Positions 1-6,121 of a DNA stretch of 10,460 nucleotides are shown here, in pieces. The notes below the pieces were generated by a model. The model searched no databases, was not told the DNA's origin, and was given only the letters and a program-made list of their open reading frames with translations. Made by a program: the position numbers and the translations under genes. Positions within the stretch are counted from its first letter, which is position 1, and each line of letters begins with the position of its first letter. This stretch comes from Oscillospiraceae bacterium (GTDB lineage Bacteria; Bacillota_A; Clostridia; Oscillospirales; WRJC01), in the NCBI GenBank assembly GCA_009785015.1, contig WQXD01000107.1:1-10460 (forward strand), read 5' to 3'.

Positions 1-1
1 C

Positions 2-115
2 TTTTCTCTGAATAACATTGTCAAAAGCGATTTGTTGTCAAATGTGTTTGAATTTGCGAAATCAGTTGTTCTGATTGTGCTGGGATATTTTTTCAGCAAA
101 GAAATCGACAAATAG
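2..115 (+). CDS. C-terminal end of a small membrane protein (partial)
   Basis: The frame is open from the window edge for 37 codons and ends at TAG (113-115). The visible peptide begins FSLNNIVKSD and contains a single hydrophobic stretch, FAKSVVLIVLGYFF, closed by the charged tail SKEIDK. This is the layout of a protein ending in one membrane-spanning helix with a short polar C-terminus. Such tails occur in small phage-related and hypothetical membrane proteins, but the piece is too short to name a family. The strong hairpin at 176-209 lies 60 nt after the stop and would end its transcript. Coding status rests on the hydrophobic pattern and the terminator placement, not on homology. Confidence 0.5.
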   Translation, partial: FSLNNIVKSDLLSNVFEFAKSVVLIVLGYFFSKEIDK

Positions 116-175
116 CATTTTTTTGACAAGCCCAAAAAACTGTGTTTTGTTGCAAAAAGATGCCGCTTCGAAGAA

Positions 176-209
176 AAGCCCGATAGAATGCGATCTACCG
201 GGCTTTTTT
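176..209. terminator. Bidirectional intrinsic terminator between convergent genes
   Basis: An 11-bp stem (176-186 with 195-205, core AAGCCCG/CGGGCTT) encloses an 8-nt loop. On the + strand it is followed by six T (204-209); on the minus strand by four U. One stem position is an A-C mismatch in the + transcript but a G-U wobble in the minus transcript, so the stem is complete on the minus side while the T tract is better on the + side. It sits between the stop of the left partial gene (115) and the stop of the minus-strand surface protein (229) and probably serves both. Confidence 0.8.
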
Positions 210-228
210 CATAAATTTTCGGTTTAGA

Positions 229-1140
229 TTATTTTACAGCGGTCTTTTTTTTGAATATGACAACTCCGGCGGCGACCATAGCGCCCAGAAGAATTATCAC
301 AGCCGTGTCGCCGGTGACGGGCGCGGTGGGGGTGACAGGCGTTGCGACTCCCGGGTCCGGAGCCGGCAGAGGCGCCGCTTCGGCGGGAGGAGGGGCGGCC
401 TCTTCAGGGGGAGCTTCCGCCACAGGAAGATTGCCGGACACTGCGAGAACGGAAAGCTGGATAATATTCTGATCCTGATCCTGGTAGTAGCCTTCGGCCC
501 AAACCTTGTAATATTGGAAGAGTTCCGTGTTGTTCGGCAAATCAAAGCGCCACCAGGTGTAGGTTATCGGGTCATAGTCTTCGGCTTGGCCGGTGTAAAG
601 GACGGTCCAGTTGGTGCCGTCGTTCGAGCCGGAGAACGTCCAGCCGTCATCCATACGGCGGGGCCATTCTGTACAGTCGTTGCCCGTAGCGAGATAAAAA
701 GCGTCGGCAATGTAAGCCTGGTCGTATTTCCATGAGATAAAGAAGCCGGTTTCATCCCACATGCCGTCATTTCCGCAGTATTTGCTCGAACGCATGTCGC
801 CGTCGGCGTTCAGCTTATCCCAGCTCATGACAAGGGCATTCCAGGACCACTCACCGTCCGGGCTTCCGACCGGTTCTCCGTCTTCGCCGCCGAAGCCTTC
901 TACTCCGTCAACAAACACCGGGTTTGCCAAAAAATTTCTCCCGTCCAGCGCGGGCTGCAGTGAGTCCCACGCGGTCAGGCCGCCGCCTTCGTAAAATTCG
1001 GCATAAGCGTCGGCACTGCCTACATTGTCCGGCGCGCCCGCTGCGAACGGGCCGGCAGCTCTTGCCGCGTTTACGACGATGTTCAGCGAAAGCATCATCG
1101 CCAAAACGAGTACGACCGCCAAAAGTTTGCTTTTTTTCAT
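229..1140 (-). CDS. Cell-surface protein with discoidin-like domain and PVTGD-type wall anchor
   Basis: The protein has 303 residues and is probably exported and attached to the envelope. Residues 1-29 form a signal peptide (MKKSKLL start, hydrophobic core, ARA-AG cleavage site). Residues about 95-237 resemble a discoidin or F5/8 type C galactose-binding fold; the segment GWTFSGSNDGTNWTVLYTG (167-184) followed by a YYKVWAEG strand is typical of it. Residues 238-273 are a Pro/Ala/Glu-rich linker. Residues 274-303 form a sorting signal: PVTGD, a hydrophobic helix and a KKK tail, the clostridial variant of LPXTG. The ATG at 1140 is chosen because GGAGGT (1151-1156) lies 10 nt upstream; the in-frame TTG at 1158 overlaps that site. 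Ligand binding, perhaps to a glycan, is inferred from the fold. If no sortase accepts PVTGD, it would be a simple membrane-anchored protein. Confidence 0.85.
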   Translation of the reverse strand: MKKSKLLAVVLVLAMMLSLNIVVNAARAAGPFAAGAPDNVGSADAYAEFYEGGGLTAWDSLQPALDGRNFLANPVFVDGVEGFGGEDGEPVGSPDGEWSWNALVMSWDKLNADGDMRSSKYCGNDGMWDETGFFISWKYDQAYIADAFYLATGNDCTEWPRRMDDGWTFSGSNDGTNWTVLYTGQAEDYDPITYTWWRFDLPNNTELFQYYKVWAEGYYQDQDQNIIQLSVLAVSGNLPVAEAPPEEAAPPPAEAAPLPAPDPGVATPVTPTAPVTGDTAVIILLGAMVAAGVVIFKKKTAVK

Positions 1141-1150
1141 TTTGATTTTT

Positions 1151-1156
1151 ACCTCC
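1151..1156 (-). promoter_or_regulatory. Ribosome binding site of the surface protein gene
   Basis: GGAGGT on the minus strand, 10 nt before ATG 1140. It decides the start, because the longer frame from TTG 1158 would place its initiation codon against this site and add six residues before the signal peptide. Confidence 0.85.
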
Positions 1157-1168
1157 AAAATTTTGATG

Positions 1169-1191
1169 TTAATATTTTGTTTAAATATTAA
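1169..1191 (-). repeat. Perfect 9-bp inverted repeat at the 5' end of the surface-protein mRNA
   Basis: TTAATATTT (1169-1177) and AAATATTAA (1183-1191) are exact reverse complements separated by 5 nt. The predicted transcription start (about 1190) falls at the outer edge of the repeat. The mRNA would therefore begin with a 9-bp AU stem, or the DNA could hold a dimeric regulator just downstream of the -10 box. No T tract follows, so it is not a terminator. Confidence 0.6.
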
Positions 1192-1196
1192 TCCTA

Positions 1197-1225
1197 ATTA
1201 TACTCAATTATTTTTCGTTTGTCAA
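1197..1225 (-). promoter_or_regulatory. Consensus sigma-A promoter of the surface protein gene
   Basis: On the minus strand TTGACA (1225-1220) is followed after exactly 17 nt by TATAAT (1202-1197). Both hexamers match consensus fully. The predicted start near 1190 leaves a leader of about 50 nt before ATG 1140, too short for a known c-di-GMP riboswitch. Confidence 0.85.
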
Positions 1226-1264
1226 GCAAATTCAAAAAATAATTTAAAATAATTTTAATCTTTT

Positions 1265-2170
1265 TCAATCCGCGTGGCACACCCGGTTTCTCCCCGTTTC
1301 CTTCGCCTTGTAAAGCGCTTTGTCGGCTTCGAAGATAAAACTGTCGCGAGAGCTGTTCTGCCTGGGCGCCTGTGTTTTTACGCCCATGCTGACCGTCACT
1401 CCCGTATTTTTTCCGTTCGGGCACGGGATAATCAAATTGCCGACGCTGACGCGTATTTTCTCCGCGATATGCAGGGCTCCGCTCAAATCGGTGTTCGGCA
1501 ATAAAACGACGAACTCCTCGCCGCCCCAGCGGGCGGCGAAGTCGCCCGGACGGCCAAGGGACCGCGCAATGGCCGCTGCCACCGCCTGCAGTACCGCGTC
1601 TCCCTGCTGGTGCCCGTATGTGTCGTTATATACCTTGAATTTGTCCACATCCAAAATAAGGATACTCATCAGTGTGCTTTCCCTTATCGCGCGCACCCAT
1701 TCCATATCCATGCGGTTGTCAAAGCCGCGCCTGTTCGGTATGGAAGTCAACTGGTCGATCATGGACACTTGTTCTATTATGCGGAGCTGGTTGAACATCT
1801 TGATTTGATTGCCCACCCGCAGCTTCACAATCGCCGGGTTGAAAGGTTTGCTGATATAATCCGAAGCTCCCAAAGACAAGCCTTTTTCTTCGTCGTCCGC
1901 GTTGCCGAGCCCCGTGATGATGATAACGGGGATATCGCGGATCCTATCCGTGTTTTTTAACGCGCCGAGCACGGCGTATCCGTCCATTTCCGGCATCAAA
2001 ATATCGAGCAGAATGACATCCGGCAGATATTTTTCCGCGGCTTCAAGCGCCTTATACCCGTTTTTTGCCGCGAAAACGGTATAAACCGGACTTAAAATAT
2101 GCGTAAGCGCCATGATGTTTGAACTTTCATCGTCCACGATGAGAACGCTGTTCTTTTTTGATTCATCCAT
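1265..2170 (-). CDS. Response regulator with GGDEF output: diguanylate cyclase
   Basis: This 301-residue cytoplasmic protein probably makes cyclic di-GMP from two GTP under control of phosphorylation. Residues 1-125 are a receiver domain: acidic pair D13/D14, phosphoacceptor D56 in DVILLDILMP, T86, and K108 in the SKPF motif. After a short linker (126-135), residues 136-298 form a GGDEF domain with the entry motif DQLTSIPNRRGFD. Its catalytic signature GGEEF (216-220) is intact. RPGD (207-210), five residues before it, matches the RxxD inhibitory site that allows product feedback. The gene starts 4 nt after the stop of the hybrid kinase, with only a weak ribosome binding site inside the kinase's last codons, so translational coupling is likely. 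The kinase is the expected phosphodonor. No clear terminator follows the gene. Confidence 0.95.
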   Translation of the reverse strand: MDESKKNSVLIVDDESSNIMALTHILSPVYTVFAAKNGYKALEAAEKYLPDVILLDILMPEMDGYAVLGALKNTDRIRDIPVIIITGLGNADDEEKGLSLGASDYISKPFNPAIVKLRVGNQIKMFNQLRIIEQVSMIDQLTSIPNRRGFDNRMDMEWVRAIRESTLMSILILDVDKFKVYNDTYGHQQGDAVLQAVAAAIARSLGRPGDFAARWGGEEFVVLLPNTDLSGALHIAEKIRVSVGNLIIPCPNGKNTGVTVSMGVKTQAPRQNSSRDSFIFEADKALYKAKETGRNRVCHAD

Positions 2171-2174
2171 AATT

Positions 2175-4838
2175 TTATACCCAACTTTTCTTTAATTCCG
2201 CGAGAATCCGGGCCGCAGATTCAAAATTGTAATCCTCTATTTGCCGCGCGAGCCGCTCCCCTCCCGGAACGGCGCGGATTTCTCCGGCGAGCTCCACGCA
2301 CTCCGGGTTTATATTTTCGAGCATCGGCTCAAGTTTTTCAAACAGCGCCAAAACCCGGCCCGCGTCCAAATCCCCGGCTTCGGCCTCCGCGCCGGATTCG
2401 CAGGAAGCCGTCCGCAGTTCAGCGAGTACGCTGTCTAATTCGGCTTCAAGGGAATCCAGCAGGCCGGTTGCCGGGATTATTTCGTCTTTGAGCAGCCCTT
2501 CGGCTTCGGCGGCGGCGTTTTGCAGCGCGTTTTTTCCGATTTGGCCCGCGTTGCTCTTCAAAGTGTGCGCCAGCCTGTGGGCAAGCGCCGTATCGCCCGC
2601 TTCGACGGCCTTTTTGATCTTCGCGTATGTGGTCTGATTGTCTTTGACAAATTTTACGCGCAGCTTCTTTTGCAAATCTGCGTTTTCTCTGTTTTGGCCG
2701 GCGTCTTTCACAGCGGAAAATCTGACGGGATTCAAATATTTTGCCAAGCACCGCCACAATTCCTGCGTCGTGAACGGTTTGCCCACGCAATCGTCTATTC
2801 CGCATTTTTTGTAATTTTCCAATTCGCCGCTCATCACATTCGCCGTCATCGCCACAATGGGGGTTCCCGTGCCGAGCGCGGTGATTTTTTCGGAGGCTTC
2901 GATTCCGTCCATCACCGGCATAAATATATCCATAAAAATCATGTCAAAAGGCGGCTGCCCGTTTTGCGCGCGTTCCTTGACCATCTCCACGCCTATTTTG
3001 CCGTTTTCGGCTACCACGGACAAAAGCCCCACGCGCTCAAGATGATCGCATATGACCCGCTGGTTCATGGAGTTGTCTTCACAAATGAGAATCCGGCCTT
3101 CGAAATAGGGCTTTTCGATTGTGTTTACTTCGTTATATTCCAAAACGGCGCCGGTTGTTTCTTCCGTGGTCTCAAATGTGATCTCGAAGCTGAACGCGCT
3201 GCCCTCTCCGGGCGCGCTTTCCACGGACAGTTTTCCCCCCATCAGATGCACTATGTTTTTGGCGATCGTCAATCCGAGGCCCGTGCCCCCGTAATTGCGC
3301 GTGGTGCTGGAATCCGCCTGCATGAACGATTCAAATATTTTGTCGATCTGCTCGGCGCTCATTCCTATGCCGCTGTCCTTTATTTCAAAATATACCGTCA
3401 CTTTGTCGTCGGATGAATTCGATATTGCCGACGACATTTTGACCGTGCCGGAGTTTGTGAACTTCACGGCGTTTGACAAAAGATTCATAAGCGCCTGATA
3501 GAGCCTGACCGGGTCGCCAAGCAAGCGCTTTCCGGCCGGCGCCTCGGCGTAAACCCGCAAATCCAAGCCTTTTTCGGCGACGTTTGGGTGGATGACCGAT
3601 TGGCAGCGCGTAAAAATACCGTACAAATCAAAGGGCACGCTTTCAAGTTCCATTTTGCCCGACTCAATTTTTGAGATATCCAAGATATCGTTTATGATGT
3701 GCAGCAGCCATTTTGTGCTGTCGGTTATTTTGCCGATATATTCTTTCACATGGGGCGAGACAGCCTTTTCCGCCGCAAGCTCCGCGAATCCCATGATACT
3801 GTTCATCGGCGTCCTGATTTCATGGCTCATATTGGCGAGAAAAACCGATTTCGCCTGATTTGCCGCCGAAGCCTCCTCTATGGCTTTTTGCAAATCGTTC
3901 AACAAACTTACGGTGTCGGTGACGTCGTAAATCATCAAAGTCGACCCGATATACTGGTGGTCCTCGAGCAATTCCGACCATGTGGTCGAGTAGTGTCTCG
4001 GTTTGCCGTCGATGGAAACCGTGAATTTACCGCCCTTTTCTTCCGCCCGCGAAAAAACCGGCAGCCCGCCGTTTATTTTTGCGACGGGAGTGCCGGGTTT
4101 CGTTTCGCCGAGAATGGGGAATATTTGTTTTGCCTTGTCGTTTGAATCCATATATTCATTGTGCCCGTTGATGATCACAATTCCGTCCTGTACGCTTTCA
4201 AACAGCTGGTATTTGGCCTTGGCCACAATTCGAAACGCGCCGGTCTTGAGCAGATACAAATTCAGTATGACGGAGGATACGCAGAGCGACGTGCTGATCG
4301 CTTCGCGTCTGTACGGAATGTTGAAGATCAGGGCGGAGAGCCCGATTGCAGCCGGAAGCAAGCCGGTGAACAAATGAATCAAAAGCCGGCTTTTTGTCCG
4401 GTTTGCGGGCCTGAATAGCTTATATCCGATCAAAATCCCGCTCACAAGGTTGAACCCGTAGACGTGGACCAGTCCGGCGCTGTACAACAAGGTAAAATCT
4501 CCGGCGACAAAAGGCAAAAACCCGTTTTCGCCGTATGTCAGTTCCCTCACGAACAGACCGAGCGGATCGCCGGTTGTCACGCCGAAAACCATTATCACCG
4601 GCAGCGCCATCAAAAAGGCCACAGCGGGCTTTTTTTTGATCGGATAGCCGCAGACGTCCATTGTGAACAAAAACCAGAGCCCGCCGACAAACGGCTGGCC
4701 GATATGCTGTATGCGAAATCCGAAAAAGGCGGTTTCCGCGGTATCCGAGCTGAGCACGAGCAAGCTGCCAAGCGCGAAAAAAACGATGACAAGGGAAAGC
4801 AGTATCACATAAAGGGAATGATTTGCTTCCCGCTGCAA
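2175..4838 (-). CDS. Membrane hybrid sensor histidine kinase (7TM-PAS-HisKA-HATPase-REC-Hpt)
   Basis: The called 887 residues start at a TTG. About six membrane helices lie in residues 8-200, resembling the N-terminal 7TM region of sensor kinases. A PAS-like domain spans about 211-310. HisKA carries H339 in ANMSHEIRTPMN. HATPase shows N456, the DSGIGM box (488-493) and the GGTGLGL box (517-523). A receiver follows with E587/D588, D637 in FMDIFMPVMDG, T665 and K687. The Hpt domain has H757 in LAHTLKSNAGQIG. The C-terminal 65 residues resemble the extra domain often found after Hpt in such kinases. These residues imply a relay H339 to D637 to H757, with D56 of the adjacent GGDEF regulator as the likely last acceptor. 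The stimulus is unknown. The start is doubtful: a seventh helix is encoded in frame just upstream (4839-4922) without a usable start codon. A good ribosome binding site before TTG 4838 was not seen. Confidence 0.9.
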   Translation of the reverse strand: MQREANHSLYVILLSLVIVFFALGSLLVLSSDTAETAFFGFRIQHIGQPFVGGLWFLFTMDVCGYPIKKKPAVAFLMALPVIMVFGVTTGDPLGLFVRELTYGENGFLPFVAGDFTLLYSAGLVHVYGFNLVSGILIGYKLFRPANRTKSRLLIHLFTGLLPAAIGLSALIFNIPYRREAISTSLCVSSVILNLYLLKTGAFRIVAKAKYQLFESVQDGIVIINGHNEYMDSNDKAKQIFPILGETKPGTPVAKINGGLPVFSRAEEKGGKFTVSIDGKPRHYSTTWSELLEDHQYIGSTLMIYDVTDTVSLLNDLQKAIEEASAANQAKSVFLANMSHEIRTPMNSIMGFAELAAEKAVSPHVKEYIGKITDSTKWLLHIINDILDISKIESGKMELESVPFDLYGIFTRCQSVIHPNVAEKGLDLRVYAEAPAGKRLLGDPVRLYQALMNLLSNAVKFTNSGTVKMSSAISNSSDDKVTVYFEIKDSGIGMSAEQIDKIFESFMQADSSTTRNYGGTGLGLTIAKNIVHLMGGKLSVESAPGEGSAFSFEITFETTEETTGAVLEYNEVNTIEKPYFEGRILICEDNSMNQRVICDHLERVGLLSVVAENGKIGVEMVKERAQNGQPPFDMIFMDIFMPVMDGIEASEKITALGTGTPIVAMTANVMSGELENYKKCGIDDCVGKPFTTQELWRCLAKYLNPVRFSAVKDAGQNRENADLQKKLRVKFVKDNQTTYAKIKKAVEAGDTALAHRLAHTLKSNAGQIGKNALQNAAAEAEGLLKDEIIPATGLLDSLEAELDSVLAELRTASCESGAEAEAGDLDAGRVLALFEKLEPMLENINPECVELAGEIRAVPGGERLARQIEDYNFESAARILAELKKSWV

Positions 4839-4922
4839 GGCCCCGTAAACAGCTGTCAGAATCGCCGTAACCGTGAGGCAGTATAAAAAGACAAGTAATA
4901 AGGTTTCCGTACCGCATTCCCC
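4839..4922 (-). other. In-frame upstream extension of the hybrid kinase encoding its missing first helix
   Basis: After an in-frame TAA (4925-4923) the kinase frame is open for 28 codons up to TTG 4838. They encode a helix TLLLVFLYCLTVTAILTAVY, which matches the first helix expected in a 7TM sensor region, where the called protein shows only six. No ATG, GTG or TTG occurs in frame in this stretch. ATG 4917 lies in the frame one base off (MRYGN...). Dropping one base from the AAA or CC run near 4903-4907 would give MRYG(T/N)LLLVF joined to the kinase. A one-base sequencing or assembly error, a real frameshift mutation, or a non-standard start are all possible. Confidence 0.65.
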
Positions 4923-4958
4923 TTACAGTTGATAAATATGAATGCTTTGAGCGATTTT

Positions 4959-5369
4959 TTATGCCTTGATATCTTCAAAACTCTCCAAAATACCGCCTTT
5001 GGCCCTGATTGCCGCTTCCAGGCGCTCCCTGCAATCGCTTTTTTGGCTCATGGATATCATCTTGACAGCCACGGTCTTCCCTTCCGGCAGCAGTTCCAGC
5101 ATGGAATTGAACGCCGGCGGCGGATTGCTTGCCCACACCGGCGCGAGAAGAATCAGCCGGTCATAGCTCGCAAAATCCGCGTCAATCGGCAAAATCGGCC
5201 ATTTTTTGCCTTTTATGGACGCGAAAATCCCGGCGGTGTAGGCCTTCAGCTTGCCGGGCCGTTTGACGTCTTTGATTTCCGCTATGTCTGCGGATTCATT
5301 TTTTGCGAGTTCCGACGCGATCGCCTTTGTTTTTCCGCTGTAGGAGTAAAAAACGACTATTGTTTTCAT
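4959..5369 (-). CDS. Flavodoxin-like protein
   Basis: This 136-residue cytoplasmic protein, slightly shorter than a usual short-chain flavodoxin of about 140-150, is expected to bind FMN. The N-terminal strand and phosphate loop read VVFYSYSGKTKAIASELA, with the SxSGKT core of the flavodoxin FMN-phosphate site at residues 8-14. The second landmark is LLAPVWASNPPPAFNSML (about 74-91), the loop that in flavodoxin-like proteins packs against the isoalloxazine ring. It could be an electron carrier or a small quinone/FMN reductase; the redox partner cannot be read from the sequence. A GAGAGGAG ribosome binding site (5380-5387) lies 10 nt before ATG 5369. It is the first gene after the promoter at 5411-5421 and precedes the sensor kinase by about 40 nt, so co-transcription is plausible. 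Confidence 0.85.
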   Translation of the reverse strand: MKTIVVFYSYSGKTKAIASELAKNESADIAEIKDVKRPGKLKAYTAGIFASIKGKKWPILPIDADFASYDRLILLAPVWASNPPPAFNSMLELLPEGKTVAVKMISMSQKSDCRERLEAAIRAKGGILESFEDIKA

Positions 5370-5410
5370 TAAATTTAAGCTCCTCTCTTTTGCCGTATCA
5401 CTTTACAGGC

Positions 5411-5421
5411 ATTGTATCACG
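5411..5421 (-). promoter_or_regulatory. Extended -10 promoter of the flavodoxin-kinase-cyclase operon
   Basis: The minus strand reads CGTGATACAAT: a TGn extension followed by TACAAT (5416-5411), one mismatch from TATAAT. The -35 region is only T-rich (best 3 of 6), as is common for extended -10 promoters. The predicted start near 5404 leaves a leader of about 35 nt before ATG 5369. Confidence 0.6.
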
Positions 5422-5448
5422 CTCAAATGAAAAAAATAAAGATAAAAA

Positions 5449-5470
5449 TTGTAAATTTTTTATTTTACAA
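5449..5470. repeat. Operator-like inverted repeat between divergent promoters
   Basis: TTGTAAA (5449-5455) and TTTACAA (5464-5470) are perfect reverse complements with an 8-nt T-rich spacer, a half-site spacing of about 1.5 helix turns. It lies upstream of both divergent promoters, 28 nt from the minus-strand core and 35 nt from the plus-strand -35 box. This placement suits a dimeric regulator of one or both units. It does not match the Rex site TTGTTAA-N4-TTAACAA. Chance occurrence in AT-rich DNA cannot be excluded. Confidence 0.4.
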
Positions 5471-5505
5471 GCAGGTAACTTTTTTGTGAACGGCGAAAAT
5501 AATGG

Positions 5506-5534
5506 TGGAAATCAGGCGCAAAACGTGATATAAT
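5506..5534 (+). promoter_or_regulatory. Promoter of the pyrE-GNAT unit (extended -10)
   Basis: TGGAAA (5506-5511, 4 of 6 against TTGACA) is followed after 17 nt by a perfect TATAAT (5529-5534), which carries the TGn extension (TGA, 5526-5528). Transcription would start near 5541, giving a leader of about 44 nt before ATG 5585, too short for a pyrimidine attenuator. Confidence 0.8.
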
Positions 5535-5584
5535 AGCTGTGCGGACGAATTGGGAAAATGATAGAATAGAAAGGATAATTTCGT

Positions 5585-6121
5585 ATGTTAAAAGATGAAC
5601 TTGCAAAAAGTATTTACAGGGTATCGCATATCACGGGCGAATTTGTTCTCCGTTCGGGACAAGTTTCCAACGAGTATTTTGACAAATATTTATTTGAAGC
5701 CGATCCGGAAATCCTTGCTGTTATAGCAAAAGCAATGAAAAATATTATCCCGCAAGGCACGGAAGTCATCGCCGGACTTGAAATGGGCGGTATCCCCCTT
5801 GTAACAGCTCTGGCGCTTGAAACCGGCATGAAAGCGGCGTTTGTCAGAAAAAAAGCAAAAGAGTACGGCACTTGCAGGCTTGCGGAAGGCGCCGATGTTG
5901 AAGGAAAAAGTGTCTGTATCATTGAAGATATTGTCACCACCGGAGGCCAGCAAATCGAAAGCGCCCGCGAATTGCGAAAAAGGGGGGCTGTCGTCGATTT
6001 CGTTTTATGCGTGATCCTGCGAAACGAATCGGCATTGGAAGCATTCAAAAAAGAAAATATAACGCTTATCCCCCTGTTTACAATGGACTATATAAAAGAG
6101 GTATCAAATGCTTACACATAA
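5585..6121 (+). CDS. pyrE: Orotate phosphoribosyltransferase
   Basis: The protein (178 residues) should convert orotate and PRPP to OMP and diphosphate, the fifth step of de novo pyrimidine synthesis, in the cytoplasm. The N-terminal GEFVLRSGQVSNEYFDKY (18-35) fits the OPRT motif in which SG is followed by a polar substrate-contacting segment. FVRKKAKEYGT (86-96) is the OPRT catalytic loop with its lysines. VCIIEDIVTTGGQ (110-122) is the PRPP-binding motif with the acidic pair E114/D115. Length is a little below the usual 200-210, as in compact archaeal-type forms. AAAGGA (5570-5575) lies 9 nt before the ATG. No other pyrimidine gene is nearby, and it overlaps the following acetyltransferase gene by 14 nt. 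A related phosphoribosyltransferase of other specificity is possible but less likely given the KKAKEYGT loop. Confidence 0.88.
   Translation: MLKDELAKSIYRVSHITGEFVLRSGQVSNEYFDKYLFEADPEILAVIAKAMKNIIPQGTEVIAGLEMGGIPLVTALALETGMKAAFVRKKAKEYGTCRLAEGADVEGKSVCIIEDIVTTGGQQIESARELRKRGAVVDFVLCVILRNESALEAFKKENITLIPLFTMDYIKEVSNAYT

Noticed and set aside
1141..1196. Riboswitch, for instance for c-di-GMP, in the surface-protein leader
   Set aside because: The leader is only about 50 nt, almost entirely A/T and lacks the conserved elements of known classes.
1230..1262. Possible terminator after the diguanylate cyclase gene
   Set aside because: The AT-rich TTAAAAT-T-ATTTTAA pairing leaves a one-base loop and has no GC stem, so it cannot act as an intrinsic terminator.
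2446..2805. Minus-strand frame of 119 codons overlapping the Hpt region
   Set aside because: It is a shadow of the kinase in another frame, with an Arg-rich composition and no recognisable motif.
2520..3416. Long open frame on the + strand (298 codons) opposite the hybrid kinase
   Set aside because: It is antisense to the conserved HATPase, receiver and Hpt domains, is rich in His, Arg and Phe as expected of a shadow frame, and has no domain or ribosome binding site.
4420..4917. Minus-strand frame of 165 codons from ATG 4917
   Set aside because: Beyond its first few codons it is an out-of-frame reading of the kinase's membrane region. Only the ATG itself is of interest, as a possible start if one base is in error.
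4929..5372. Plus-strand frame of 147 codons opposite the flavodoxin gene
   Set aside because: The minus strand shows clear flavodoxin motifs and a good ribosome binding site; the plus frame has neither.
5541..5584. Pyrimidine attenuator before pyrE
   Set aside because: The leader is about 44 nt and holds no terminator or antiterminator hairpins.
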